In this document: positions 17,743 to 26,278 of the stretch, piece after piece | Position numbering within the stretch: position 1 is the first letter of the stretch | Layout: every line of letters begins with the position of its first letter | DNA from: Candidatus Bacteroides merdipullorum | GTDB taxonomy: Bacteria > Bacteroidota > Bacteroidia > Bacteroidales > Bacteroidaceae | Direction: 5' to 3' | Assembly (NCBI GenBank): GCA_019116045.1 | Contig: DXCK01000125.1 | Coordinates: 1-43,003, forward strand | Length of the DNA: 43,003 bases | Translations under genes and position numbers: made by a program | The notes under the pieces: generated by a model | What the model was told of the DNA's origin: nothing | Databases searched by the model: none | What the model saw: the letters and a program-made list of their open reading frames with translations, nothing else

Positions 17743-19251
17743 TCAGGCGTGCAGTTCCAGGATGAAGCGTGCTCCTTTGTTGTAGGACGGGTCGAGCGTC
17801 AGGCTGCCGTTCATCTTTGTGGCCTCTAAGGAGCAGATGGGAAGCCCCAGACCGTCGCCTTGTGTCAGGTCGCGCACGGCGTTGAAGGGCTTGAACAGGT
17901 TGGCCCTGCGGTCTTCGGCAATGCCACAACCCGTGTCGGTCACAACGAATTGGTGGGTGTGTGCGCCGCGCTTCTTGAAGTCCAGCCAGATTTTGCCTTC
18001 GGCGGGTGTGTGTTTGGCGGCGTTCAGCAGGAGATGGCGTAAGACTTTGGACACGTGTTCTGCATTGATGCGCACGTTCAGTTTGGGCGCATTGACGGTC
18101 AGCGCGACGCCTTCCTGCATTTGGTTGCGCACTTCGTCGGCCACCCGCCCGCAGAAGGTGGCGACGTTCGTATCCTCCAGTTCGTAAGGCTCGCCCAGGG
18201 TGTCTTCCAGCGCCGAAAGTTCTTCGATGTGGGTGGTGAAGGCTTGCAAGGCCTGCACGGCGGGCAGGTTGGCGTCCAGCGTGTCCAGTGTGGGTTGCAT
18301 CTGTGCGGAGATGTGGCTGATGAATTGCGTTTTCAGCGCCAGGTGTTCGTTCAGTGTACGGATGCTTTTCTGTTGTTTGCGGTTCAGCGCGACGAAGCGC
18401 AAGAGCACGATGCCTCCCAATACCAGTGCACCCGCCAGGATGGCTGCCAGGATGCACAGCCCGACAATGGTGTAGCGGCGGGCTGCCAGGGCATCGTCTT
18501 TTTCGCCGATGGTTTGCAGACTGGAGTCGTATTGGGCTTTCAAGGCGTTGTATGCTTGCTGTGCCTTGATATTGGCAATGGAGTCGTGCCACGCCATGTA
18601 GTTAGAGTAGGCGCGCGCCATCATGTTGGTATTGCCCGAGCGGCGGCTCATGCCTATCAGTTCTTGGTAGCAGGCCTCGGCCTTGTCATAGTCTGCTTGC
18701 CGGGCATATTGCTCGACCAAGCGTTTGAATGTCTGGTCGCCCTGTGCGTTCATCCCGAAGGTGTAGTAGTAATTGGCCTGTGTGTAGAGCAGGTTGGTGG
18801 ACAACGAATCTACCTTGGCCGCCTTTGCCCATCCTTCCAACTTGGACAGTTGTTCTTGGGCACTGGCGCTCTTGCGTAGTTTGATATACATCCGTAGGCG
18901 CTCGCGTGTCACCGGGTAGCGCAGGGCTGGCATTTCTTTCCCTGTCTTCTGTTCTCCGCCAATGATGGTGCGTTCTACGGAGTAGAGCAGGTCGAAAGCT
19001 TCGTTGTAATAGTTTTCGCGGTGATAGAGTGCGGCTGCCTGCACGCCACATTCCGTAGCCTGGGCATATTGTTCGTTTGCCGCAAAGGCGTTGTAGGCTT
19101 GCAAGAAGAGGTAGCGCGCCCGGATATAGTCTTTTTGTGCCAGGCTTGCCCGTGCTTGCTTTTCGAAGTCGTTGCCGCGTTCTTGCGCCCCTGCGGTCAG
19201 GCAGAGATGGCAAATAGCCAGTAAAAACAGTAAACTGATGACTCTTTTCAT
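17743..19251 (-). CDS. TPR-containing sensor histidine-kinase-like protein with degenerate H box
   Basis: A 502-residue protein: signal peptide (to about residue 22), periplasmic TPR-like helices (25-250), one transmembrane segment (261-286), then a cytoplasmic kinase core. The ATPase domain is intact: N box LRHLLLNAAKHTP (404-416), G1 DTGCGIAED (439-447), G2 GDGLGLPI (465-472). The H box reads FISHISAQMQPTL (310-322); aligned with the usual FxxNxSHExRTPL the phospho-acceptor His is Ala 316 and the Asn is His 313. No response regulator gene is near. It probably senses a periplasmic signal, but whether it autophosphorylates is doubtful. It precedes the TlpA-like gene by 42 bases. Confidence 0.85.
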   Translation of the reverse strand: MKRVISLLFLLAICHLCLTAGAQERGNDFEKQARASLAQKDYIRARYLFLQAYNAFAANEQYAQATECGVQAAALYHRENYYNEAFDLLYSVERTIIGGEQKTGKEMPALRYPVTRERLRMYIKLRKSASAQEQLSKLEGWAKAAKVDSLSTNLLYTQANYYYTFGMNAQGDQTFKRLVEQYARQADYDKAEACYQELIGMSRRSGNTNMMARAYSNYMAWHDSIANIKAQQAYNALKAQYDSSLQTIGEKDDALAARRYTIVGLCILAAILAGALVLGGIVLLRFVALNRKQQKSIRTLNEHLALKTQFISHISAQMQPTLDTLDANLPAVQALQAFTTHIEELSALEDTLGEPYELEDTNVATFCGRVADEVRNQMQEGVALTVNAPKLNVRINAEHVSKVLRHLLLNAAKHTPAEGKIWLDFKKRGAHTHQFVVTDTGCGIAEDRRANLFKPFNAVRDLTQGDGLGLPICSLEATKMNGSLTLDPSYNKGARFILELHA

Positions 19252-19310
19252 ATCAAATGATGCTTTGTTCGCCCGTAAAGTTACGACATTCTTTCATAGC
19301 TTGTACGTCG

Positions 19311-19344
19311 GGGCGTCCTTTTTTTGAAAAGTGGCGGGACGCCC
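19311..19344. terminator. Possible hairpin terminator between GH2 and the sensor kinase gene
   Basis: GGGCGTCC (19311-19318) and GGACGCCC (19337-19344) form an 8-bp stem with an 18-base loop that contains an A/T tract. It lies 22 bases after the GH2 stop codon in the direction of transcription. The T tract is in the loop rather than after the stem, so termination activity is uncertain. Confidence 0.35.
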
Positions 19345-19366
19345 GTCACTTCGGCGGTCGAAGAAG

Positions 19367-22216
19367 TCATTCCTTCTCCGGGTGGGCATAGTCGCTCTCG
19401 TTCTTCACGCCTGTGATGTCGCGGCTGTCGGGGACGGCGGTCAGCAGTGCCTTCCATTCCTCCCATGTCCAAGCGGTTGGCGGTGTGAATTGCTCCGACT
19501 TCATGTAACGCAGCAAGGCAGTGCGGAATTGCCGGCCTTCGGATGTGCCGGCTACGGCGTCCAGATTGACGGTGCACATAAGCAGGCGACCCGGGCCTAT
19601 GCAGGCTTCTAACACCAGACCCAGTTTATGGTTCCGTTCGACGTTGTCTATCACTTGCACCAGCGGGCGGTAATCGGCTTCTGTTGTGTTCAGGATGAAG
19701 GGACGGCCGTTGCGGGTGATGCTCCACCATTGCCAGCTACTGTGCGCTTCGGTGGGGAAGTGGCGGAACAGGGGATGACGGGGGTCTACCAAGATGGACA
19801 AGGTGCCGGGCGACACTTCTTTGCCTGCATTTTCCGAAATGGTTTTGAACATGGCGTAGTTCCAATAGTCGGGCGTGAACAGTCCGCCTACGCTTTGCTG
19901 CCGGATGCTGTCGTGCGAAGGGAGGAAGAGCACCCGTTCGCCCGCTGCCAACCTGCTTTTCATCTCTTCGTCGGCCTTGTCGGTGATGTAGATGCCTTCG
20001 GTGCTTTCTGCCGCTTCGTCGGGATATACCCACAGGTGATAGTAGTTGTGATAGGTTCCGCTTTTCAGGCGTAGTGTCAGCCGTTGGGGGGCTTTCAGGT
20101 CGTTCAGCTTCACGGTGATGCTTCCGATGGTGGCTACGTCTCCTTGGGCTACTGAAGCCGGTATCTGCCCACTCCGTTCCCAATGGCCTGTCTCGTCGGT
20201 CAATGTCCAGGAGAGAGGGGTGTGCCAGTCGTCTTCTTCATAGTTGGACAGGGCGATGGGGATGGTGAGTTCTTGTGAGTTCCATACGCAAAAGTCCTGA
20301 ATCAAGGCCAAGGGAACTACCGGTGCGCAGAAGCCGCGGAAGGTCTCCGGGTCGGCAATGCCCTTGCTGTCCATGAAGGCGTCCAGGATGCCCACCAATG
20401 CGGAACCTTGTCCGGGATAATCCTGGAGGTCCAGCATCTGGAATCCGCCGAAGCCGGGGGTGCGGAAAGCATATTCGATGTCAGCCTTGTAGCAACTCAT
20501 GGCAAAGCGTCCGGTGGCTTTGCTGAAGTCGTCGGCCTGGCTGTATAGTCCGTTAGGCTTCAGCCTGTCGCGGAATATTTCGAGGTTGTAGGGGTAGAGG
20601 ACGCCTTTGTATTTGTATATCTGCTGGTAGTCCGGATAGATTTGAAACTGGCACGTCTCGTGTCCTACTACCGGTCGCGGACAGGAGGCAATGGCTTGCG
20701 CATAGTTGTCCACGGAGTTGGGACGGGTGTTGTTCAGTATCCCTCCTTGTTCGGCGTCCACGAAGGCAAACGAGGTGCGCACGTGGCTTTCGTACAAGGC
20801 CGAACCGCCCACCCTGCATGTGACGAAGAAGTCTTCCCCGTCTTGCGGACCCTTCCAGCCCAGAAAGTTGTTGGCACCAAAGCAGTAGAGATGGCGGCTG
20901 TCTTGCTGTCGGAAGTCTTCTATCCATTCGCGCATCACTTCGATGTCGCCGCCCAGTTCATTGCCCAGGCCGAGCATCATGAAAGAGGGGTGATTGCCCA
21001 GTTGCCGCAGCACCATGTCGCCTTCGCGTTTCAGGAAGGTGTTCAGGGCTGTGTTCTGTCGGTCGATGGTGCCCCACAGGGGCAGTTCTATCTGGAAATA
21101 AATGCCTTCGATGTCGGCGGCTCGCAGGGCTGCGGCTGGGGGCGTGTAGGAGTGGCAGCGGTAATGGTTCACGCCGTATTGTTTGGCGATTTGGAATACC
21201 CGCCGCCACGAAGCGACGTCCATCGGGGCATAACCGGTCAGCGGGAACACGCAGGCGTCGTGCTTGCCGCGCAAAAAAGTCTTCTTCCCGTTCAGCACAA
21301 ATTGAGTTCCTTCTGTCGAGAACTGCCGCATGCCAAAATCAGTTTGACAACCGTCTTTCCAACGGCCTTGGCGCAGGCAGATGTCCAAGCGGTAGAGGGC
21401 CGGGTGGAACTCGCTCCACAGCAGGGGAGCGTCGCCCATGTCGATGGTCAGACTGATGTCGTTGCGCCCCTCTTGTAGCAAGACTTCCCGCGTAAGGGTG
21501 GGCAGTTCGTGCGACATCGGCGAGTTCCATGCGTGTCCGCCGACGCTTATCCGTGCCTTGCCTTTCTTTCCGCCGATGACAGCCAGTTTCAAGACAGCCT
21601 GCTTCCGCTCGACATCCGGATATACTTGGGCGTCTTCTATATAAGTAGCCTCCCGGGCCTCCAGGCAGAAGTCACCCAAGATACCGTTCCAGTTGGTCTG
21701 GGTGGCGTCGCTCCAGGCATGCGAACCCTGTATCTCCTTGGGGACCGACGTTGGGGAGTTGTCAATGCGGATGGCAATGCGGTGTGTGCCCGGCGTCAAC
21801 GGGGGCAAGTCGTAGCAGTGAGGTGCATAGATGTGTCCCTGGCTGCCTATGCTGTCGCCGTCCACCCAGAGCGTGCTGGGTTTTGTGCGTTCCATCAGCA
21901 GCCTGACTTTCTTCCCTGTCCACGAGGCGGGGATGGTGACATCGCGTTCGTATGTTACTTGTCCGGCAAAAGGATACAGACGGGTCAGTTGGGCGGTCGT
22001 GCACGTGTCCGTTTGTCCGCCGCCCAAGTGGTTCTCATCCGTAGAGCCGGGCAGGCGACATTCGCCTAACGATGACTGCCAGACTCCGGACAAGGCTATC
22101 CGTTCGCGCTGCCAGATGCTCGTTTCTTGTCCGTACAATTTAATGGCCAGGCATAGGCAACAGCCGCACATAAGCAATGCTTTCAGCAGGCGGCCGTTTC
22201 TTGTTTCCTTTTTCAT
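19367..22216 (-). CDS. Secreted glycoside hydrolase family 2
   Basis: From ATG 22216 the product has 949 residues with a signal peptide (RLLKALLMCGCCLCLAIKLYGQ). It shows the GH2 order: sugar-binding jelly roll (LSGVWQSSLGE...YERDVTIPASWTGKKVRL), Ig-like domain, and TIM barrel beginning about residue 320 (FVLNGKKTFLRGKHDACVFP). The acid/base is Glu 420 in GLGNELGG and the nucleophile is Glu 520 in GHETCQF. About 300 further residues after the barrel form extra C-terminal domains. GH2 enzymes act as exo-beta-glycosidases (galactosidase, glucuronidase, mannosidase); the subtype is not clear here. It carries its own promoter and has no SusCD neighbours. The frame could begin 30 residues earlier but would lose the signal peptide position. 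Confidence 0.9.
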   Translation of the reverse strand: MKKETRNGRLLKALLMCGCCLCLAIKLYGQETSIWQRERIALSGVWQSSLGECRLPGSTDENHLGGGQTDTCTTAQLTRLYPFAGQVTYERDVTIPASWTGKKVRLLMERTKPSTLWVDGDSIGSQGHIYAPHCYDLPPLTPGTHRIAIRIDNSPTSVPKEIQGSHAWSDATQTNWNGILGDFCLEAREATYIEDAQVYPDVERKQAVLKLAVIGGKKGKARISVGGHAWNSPMSHELPTLTREVLLQEGRNDISLTIDMGDAPLLWSEFHPALYRLDICLRQGRWKDGCQTDFGMRQFSTEGTQFVLNGKKTFLRGKHDACVFPLTGYAPMDVASWRRVFQIAKQYGVNHYRCHSYTPPAAALRAADIEGIYFQIELPLWGTIDRQNTALNTFLKREGDMVLRQLGNHPSFMMLGLGNELGGDIEVMREWIEDFRQQDSRHLYCFGANNFLGWKGPQDGEDFFVTCRVGGSALYESHVRTSFAFVDAEQGGILNNTRPNSVDNYAQAIASCPRPVVGHETCQFQIYPDYQQIYKYKGVLYPYNLEIFRDRLKPNGLYSQADDFSKATGRFAMSCYKADIEYAFRTPGFGGFQMLDLQDYPGQGSALVGILDAFMDSKGIADPETFRGFCAPVVPLALIQDFCVWNSQELTIPIALSNYEEDDWHTPLSWTLTDETGHWERSGQIPASVAQGDVATIGSITVKLNDLKAPQRLTLRLKSGTYHNYYHLWVYPDEAAESTEGIYITDKADEEMKSRLAAGERVLFLPSHDSIRQQSVGGLFTPDYWNYAMFKTISENAGKEVSPGTLSILVDPRHPLFRHFPTEAHSSWQWWSITRNGRPFILNTTEADYRPLVQVIDNVERNHKLGLVLEACIGPGRLLMCTVNLDAVAGTSEGRQFRTALLRYMKSEQFTPPTAWTWEEWKALLTAVPDSRDITGVKNESDYAHPEKE

Positions 22217-22275
22217 GTTCGTATCTTTGGAAAGGTGAAAATGATTGTCGGGCAAGCGGATACAGCTTGCTCCGA

Positions 22276-22306
22276 CAAAGGTATCCAAATTGGGGGAATA
22301 TGTCAA
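22276..22306 (-). promoter_or_regulatory. Promoter of the GH2 gene
   Basis: TACCTTTG (22283-22276, minus strand) is a perfect TAnnTTTG -7 box; TTG (22306-22304) stands 20 bases upstream as a -33 element. The predicted leader to the ATG at 22216 is about 53 bases. Confidence 0.55.
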
Positions 22307-22454
22307 TAGTATCCTTCCCCTTTTTGTTGCGATGAAACATTTGCATCCCTTCGAAACGACAAAACTTACCTGTTGATTATCCTTGCCGGTGACCTCGAAG
22401 AAGAGTCTTGCTTCTTCCGGACAAAGAGCGAGGCTCTCTCCCTGGGTGGCGCAG

Positions 22455-24131
22455 TCAATACTTAAAGCTGCTCCCTCCCAGGAACTCGCGCAGCAGCGAC
22501 GTGGGCGGAATTTCTTTGTCTTGCACGGGGATGAAGTATTTGATGAACTTCAGCAAGCGGTAGGCCTCGGCATATTCCGGACAGTTGCGTGGTACGCTGT
22601 TCAGGATGGGCTCGGCGTGGTAGCGCAGTACGGCAAATTCGAACAACAGGGCCGAGTTGAACATGACGTCGGCATTCTCTTGATACGGGAAAATCCACTT
22701 GTCCTCGCCTGCCCGTACGCTGGGCCAGCGCGAAATGGTCTCCTGCGCTGAACAGCCACGGTAGTTATAGTCCCGGATGATGCGTCGCAACAGGCGGTTG
22801 TCTGTGGTTGGAATCCAGTTGTGGTCATCCAGCGAAATCGTGGTCAGCGCCGACACATAGATTTTGAACTTGTTTTCATCTGGAATTTGCGGCGTCAATT
22901 CCGGATTAAGGGCATGGATGCCTTCCAGGATGAGTACCATGTTTTTATCGATACGCAGTTTCTCGCCACGGAATTCCTGTTTGCCGGCGGTGAAGTTGAA
23001 ACGCGGTAACTCAACTTCTTCTCCCCGTAACAAGGCTTGCAGTTGGTCGTTGAACAACTGGAGGTCGAGCGCATAGAGCGATTCGTAGTCGTAGTTTCCG
23101 TTGGCATCGCGCGGGGTCTTTTCGCGGTCTACGAAGTAGTCATCCAGCGAGATAGGATAGGGGCGCAGCCCATTGGTCATCAACTGAACCGACAGACGTT
23201 TGCTGAAAGTAGTCTTTCCGGACGATGATGGCCCGGCTATCAGTACCAGTCGTCCGTGAGGGCTGTTGTCCTTGCAGCGGTTGTAGATTTCATCGGCAAT
23301 TTGGGCAATCTTTTTCTCTTGCAAAGCCTCGGCCACTTTGATGAGGTCGGTGGCCGCTCCCTCCAGGCATGCGCGGTTGAAGTCGCCCACGTTGCTCAGA
23401 CCCATGATGTGGTTCCAGCGCAGGTGTTCCTTGAAGATGTCCAACATCTTCTCCTGCTTGACCATTTCGTCCAGTTTGGTCGGCTCCGTCTTGTTGGGGA
23501 TGCGGAGCAACAGCCCGTCGTAATACTTTACGAGATCGAACAGGTAGATGAACCCCGTGCTGGGTAACAGATTGCCGTAATAATAGTCTATGGTATCATC
23601 CAGCGTATAATAATAAGTATAAAGCGAACCGGACGTTTCCAGCAGTTTCACTTTGTCGTTCATGCCCTGTTCGCTAAAGATACGCACGGCCTCTGTCGTG
23701 TGACATTCGGTGCGGTGGAACGGGATGTCTTGTGCAATGATTTCCTGCATGCGTTGCTTAATGGCGGTGACGTCGGCTAACTCGATGGGGCGGCCAATGC
23801 GCAAATTGCAAAAATAGCCTTTTGAAACAGGGTGTTCCACATAGAGTTTTCCTTGCGGAAACAGTTCGCGCACGGCTTTGTAGAGTATGAAACAGAGCGA
23901 ACGGACATAAGTGCGCATGCCCGAAGGGTCGCGCACATCGAGAAACTCTACATCTTTGTTGTTATAGACCCGGAAGTTGAGGCCTTCGGAGCGGTTATTG
24001 ACTTTGGCACTGACCACCTGATAAGGGAAATCAAGATTTAATCCCTGATAAATTTCCAAAAGTGTGCTTCCAACAGGAAATTCTTTGGAAATATTATTAT
24101 TTTTGCAACAAATTTGTAACACGTGTTTCAT
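22455..24131 (-). CDS. Nucleoside kinase with N-terminal TGS/ThrRS-like domains (uridine kinase family)
   Basis: A 558-residue protein. The N-terminal part (1-70) is a TGS-like ubiquitin fold, followed by a region like the second additional domain of threonyl-tRNA synthetase (about 75-240, with HP at 100-101 and HTTEA at 144-148). The C-terminal half is a P-loop kinase of the uridine kinase/phosphoribulokinase type: Walker A GPSSSGKT (300-307), ISLDDYFVDREKTP, and LILEGIHALNPEL. Such fused proteins occur in Bacteroidetes and Firmicutes and are annotated as nucleoside kinases; the natural substrate is presumably uridine/cytidine. It has its own promoter, divergent from the Na/Pi transporter. 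Confidence 0.9.
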   Translation of the reverse strand: MKHVLQICCKNNNISKEFPVGSTLLEIYQGLNLDFPYQVVSAKVNNRSEGLNFRVYNNKDVEFLDVRDPSGMRTYVRSLCFILYKAVRELFPQGKLYVEHPVSKGYFCNLRIGRPIELADVTAIKQRMQEIIAQDIPFHRTECHTTEAVRIFSEQGMNDKVKLLETSGSLYTYYYTLDDTIDYYYGNLLPSTGFIYLFDLVKYYDGLLLRIPNKTEPTKLDEMVKQEKMLDIFKEHLRWNHIMGLSNVGDFNRACLEGAATDLIKVAEALQEKKIAQIADEIYNRCKDNSPHGRLVLIAGPSSSGKTTFSKRLSVQLMTNGLRPYPISLDDYFVDREKTPRDANGNYDYESLYALDLQLFNDQLQALLRGEEVELPRFNFTAGKQEFRGEKLRIDKNMVLILEGIHALNPELTPQIPDENKFKIYVSALTTISLDDHNWIPTTDNRLLRRIIRDYNYRGCSAQETISRWPSVRAGEDKWIFPYQENADVMFNSALLFEFAVLRYHAEPILNSVPRNCPEYAEAYRLLKFIKYFIPVQDKEIPPTSLLREFLGGSSFKY

Positions 24132-24156
24132 CTTCCTTTCTTTTGAAATTGCACCT

Positions 24157-24187
24157 TAAAGATAGGGTTTAAAACACAAGCTTCAAA
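24157..24187 (-). promoter_or_regulatory. Promoter of the nucleoside kinase gene
   Basis: On the minus strand TTTG (24187-24184), a 19-base spacer and TATCTTTA (24164-24157) give a Bacteroidetes promoter with a single mismatch. The predicted start is about 18 bases before the ATG at 24131. Confidence 0.6.
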
Positions 24188-24209
24188 GAAACCCATTAAA
24201 TAATTATAG

Positions 24210-25907
24210 ATGGAATATTCTTTTTATGATTTGTTAAAGCTGCTCGGCTCCTTGGCCTTGTTTTTGTATGGCATGAAGATTATGAGCGAGGGGCTTCAGA
24301 AGTTTGCAGGCGACCGCTTGCGCAAGATTCTCACCGTGATGACAACCAATAGGGTGACGGGAGTATTGACCGGTATGTTAATAACCGCCTTGGTACAATC
24401 GTCTTCGGCAACCACTGTGATGGTGGTCAGCTTTGTCAATGCGGGACTACTCACTCTCTCCCAGTCTATCAGTGTTATTATGGGAGCCAATATCGGTACC
24501 ACTGTGACAGCCTGGGTCATTTCGGCATTGGGCTTCCAGGTCGATGTCTCTGCTTTTGCTTTACCGTTACTGGCTTTCGGTATTCCGCTGTTGTTTTCGC
24601 AGAAAAGTTCCCGTAAATCGGTAGGTGAGTTCATCTTTGGCTTCTCCTTCCTGTTCATGGGATTGGCGATGTTGCAGGCCAATGCCCCCAATTTGGAGAA
24701 GAACCCCGAGATGCTGGCCTTTGTTCAGGAATATACGGACATGGGCTTTGGTTCGGTGTTACTCTTCGTGTTTATTGGTACGGTGCTTACCATGATTGTC
24801 CAGGCTTCATCGGCCACGATGGCCATTACGCTCATCATGTGTGCCAATGGTTGGATTAGTTTTGAACTGGGCGCAGCATTGGTATTAGGTGAAAACATCG
24901 GAACTACCATCACAGCAAACCTGGCTGCTTTGACTGGCAATACGCAGGCACGACGGGCAGCCTTGGCTCACTTGGTATTCAATGTCTTTGGTGTTATCTG
25001 GGTGCTCTGCGTTTTCCCCTTCTTCACAGGTGCCGTATCTTGGTTTGTAGAGAATGTAATGGGTGTGACAGAGATGTCGGTAGCTGTTCCTTTCAAACTT
25101 TCGGCTTTCCACACCGCTTTCAACGTGTGCAACGTCCTGGTATTAATCTGGTTTGTCCGTTTCATCGAGCGGACGGTTTGTGCTATTATCCCGCAGAAAG
25201 AACAAGACGAAGAATATCGTCTGCGTTTTATCACAGGGGGCATGTTGTCCACTTCCGAGCTTTCTATCTTGCAGGCCAGTAAAGAAATCCATTTGTTTGC
25301 CGAGCGTATTCACCGTATGTTTGGGATGGTGCGCGACTTGTTGCATACAGAAAAAGACGACGATTTCAACAAACTGTTCAGCCGGGTAGAAAAATATGAA
25401 AACATCAGTGATAGTATGGAATTGGAAATCGCCAACTATCTGAATCAGGTTTCAGAAGGCCGTCTGAGTTCAGAAAGTAAGTTGCAGATTCGGGGTATGT
25501 TGCGTGAAGTGACAGAGATAGAGAGCATAGGAGACAGTTGTTATAACTTGGCACGTACTATTAACCGTAAACGGCAAGCGAATGAAGACTTCACGGAAGG
25601 ACAATATGAACATATTCATGAAATGATGAAACTCGTGAATGATGCTCTATTGCAAATGCTGGTAGTTGTAGAACGCACAGAACATCAGCAGGTAGACGTA
25701 AACCGTTCGTTCAACTTAGAGAATGAGATAAATAACTATCGTAACCAGTTGAAGAATCAGAATCTCATCGACGTAAACAATAAGTCTTACAGTTATCAAA
25801 TGGGCGTTTATTACATGGATATTATTGCCGAATGTGAGAAGTTGGGCGATTATGTGGTGAATGTAGTGGAAGCCAATACCGATGTGAAAGAAAAGAAATC
25901 GGCTTAA
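24210..25907 (+). CDS. Na/Pi cotransporter family protein with PhoU-like domain
   Basis: A 565-residue membrane protein. The transport domain (about 1-330) has the two inverted Na/Pi-cotransporter repeats with the signature QSSSATT (LVQSSSATTVMVVSFVNAG) and its second copy VQASSATMAITL, plus GANIGTTVTAW and GENIGTTITANLAAL. The C-terminal 200 residues are helical and PhoU-like. The family imports phosphate with sodium at the inner membrane, and bacterial members are thought to help phosphate balance. It is a single-gene unit with a strong terminator. A TATTTTTG box at 24098-24105 is a weak promoter candidate lying within the divergent kinase gene. Confidence 0.92.
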   Translation: MEYSFYDLLKLLGSLALFLYGMKIMSEGLQKFAGDRLRKILTVMTTNRVTGVLTGMLITALVQSSSATTVMVVSFVNAGLLTLSQSISVIMGANIGTTVTAWVISALGFQVDVSAFALPLLAFGIPLLFSQKSSRKSVGEFIFGFSFLFMGLAMLQANAPNLEKNPEMLAFVQEYTDMGFGSVLLFVFIGTVLTMIVQASSATMAITLIMCANGWISFELGAALVLGENIGTTITANLAALTGNTQARRAALAHLVFNVFGVIWVLCVFPFFTGAVSWFVENVMGVTEMSVAVPFKLSAFHTAFNVCNVLVLIWFVRFIERTVCAIIPQKEQDEEYRLRFITGGMLSTSELSILQASKEIHLFAERIHRMFGMVRDLLHTEKDDDFNKLFSRVEKYENISDSMELEIANYLNQVSEGRLSSESKLQIRGMLREVTEIESIGDSCYNLARTINRKRQANEDFTEGQYEHIHEMMKLVNDALLQMLVVVERTEHQQVDVNRSFNLENEINNYRNQLKNQNLIDVNNKSYSYQMGVYYMDIIAECEKLGDYVVNVVEANTDVKEKKSA

Positions 25908-25962
25908 GCCAATTCTTTTGTGCAAAGTTTGTCACGTCTTACGGATGTCTTCGCATAAAGTG

Positions 25963-26012
25963 AAAACGGTTGGTCATGGGAATCTTTTTCCCGGCCAACC
26001 GTTTTTTTTGTT
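25963..26012. terminator. Bidirectional terminator after the Na/Pi transporter gene
   Basis: AAAACGGTTGG (25963-25973) pairs perfectly with CCAACCGTTTT (25995-26005), followed by more T. The A run before and T run after the stem allow termination of both the transporter (plus) and rubredoxin (minus) transcripts, whose ends converge here. Confidence 0.88.
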
Positions 26013-26017
26013 CCTAT

Positions 26018-26179
26018 TTATTCGCTTGCTTCAAAGTCTTCTTTGCCTACTCCACAGAGTGGACATACCCAATCATCGGGTAAATCATTGAAGGAAGTTC
26101 CGGGTGCAACACCGTTTTCGGGGTCGCCTAAGGCGGGGTCATAAACATAACCGCATACAGTGCAAACATATTTTTCCAT
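26018..26179 (-). CDS. Rubredoxin
   Basis: A 53-residue protein read from ATG 26179 to the TAA at 26018. It starts [15 protein letters not shown] and ends [14 protein letters not shown], giving the two CxxC knuckles (Cys 6, 9, 39, 42) that bind one iron atom, and keeps the conserved aromatic core (Tyr 4, Tyr 11, Tyr 13, Phe 30, Trp 37). Length is standard for rubredoxin. It is a small cytoplasmic electron carrier, in anaerobes often feeding peroxide or oxygen reductases. It is located 98 bases after butyrate kinase on the same strand and before a bidirectional terminator, so may be expressed with that operon or separately. Confidence 0.97.
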   Translation of the reverse strand: MEKYVCTVCGYVYDPALGDPENGVAPGTSFNDLPDDWVCPLCGVGKEDFEASE

Positions 26180-26278
26180 ATTCTTTTTCTTATTTGTTTG
26201 GGTTCATAATCACTTTCTATAAATAGAAAACGCGTCTGCTCACGTCTTGTTCATGCAGGCTTTGGCATTTAAGTTTCT

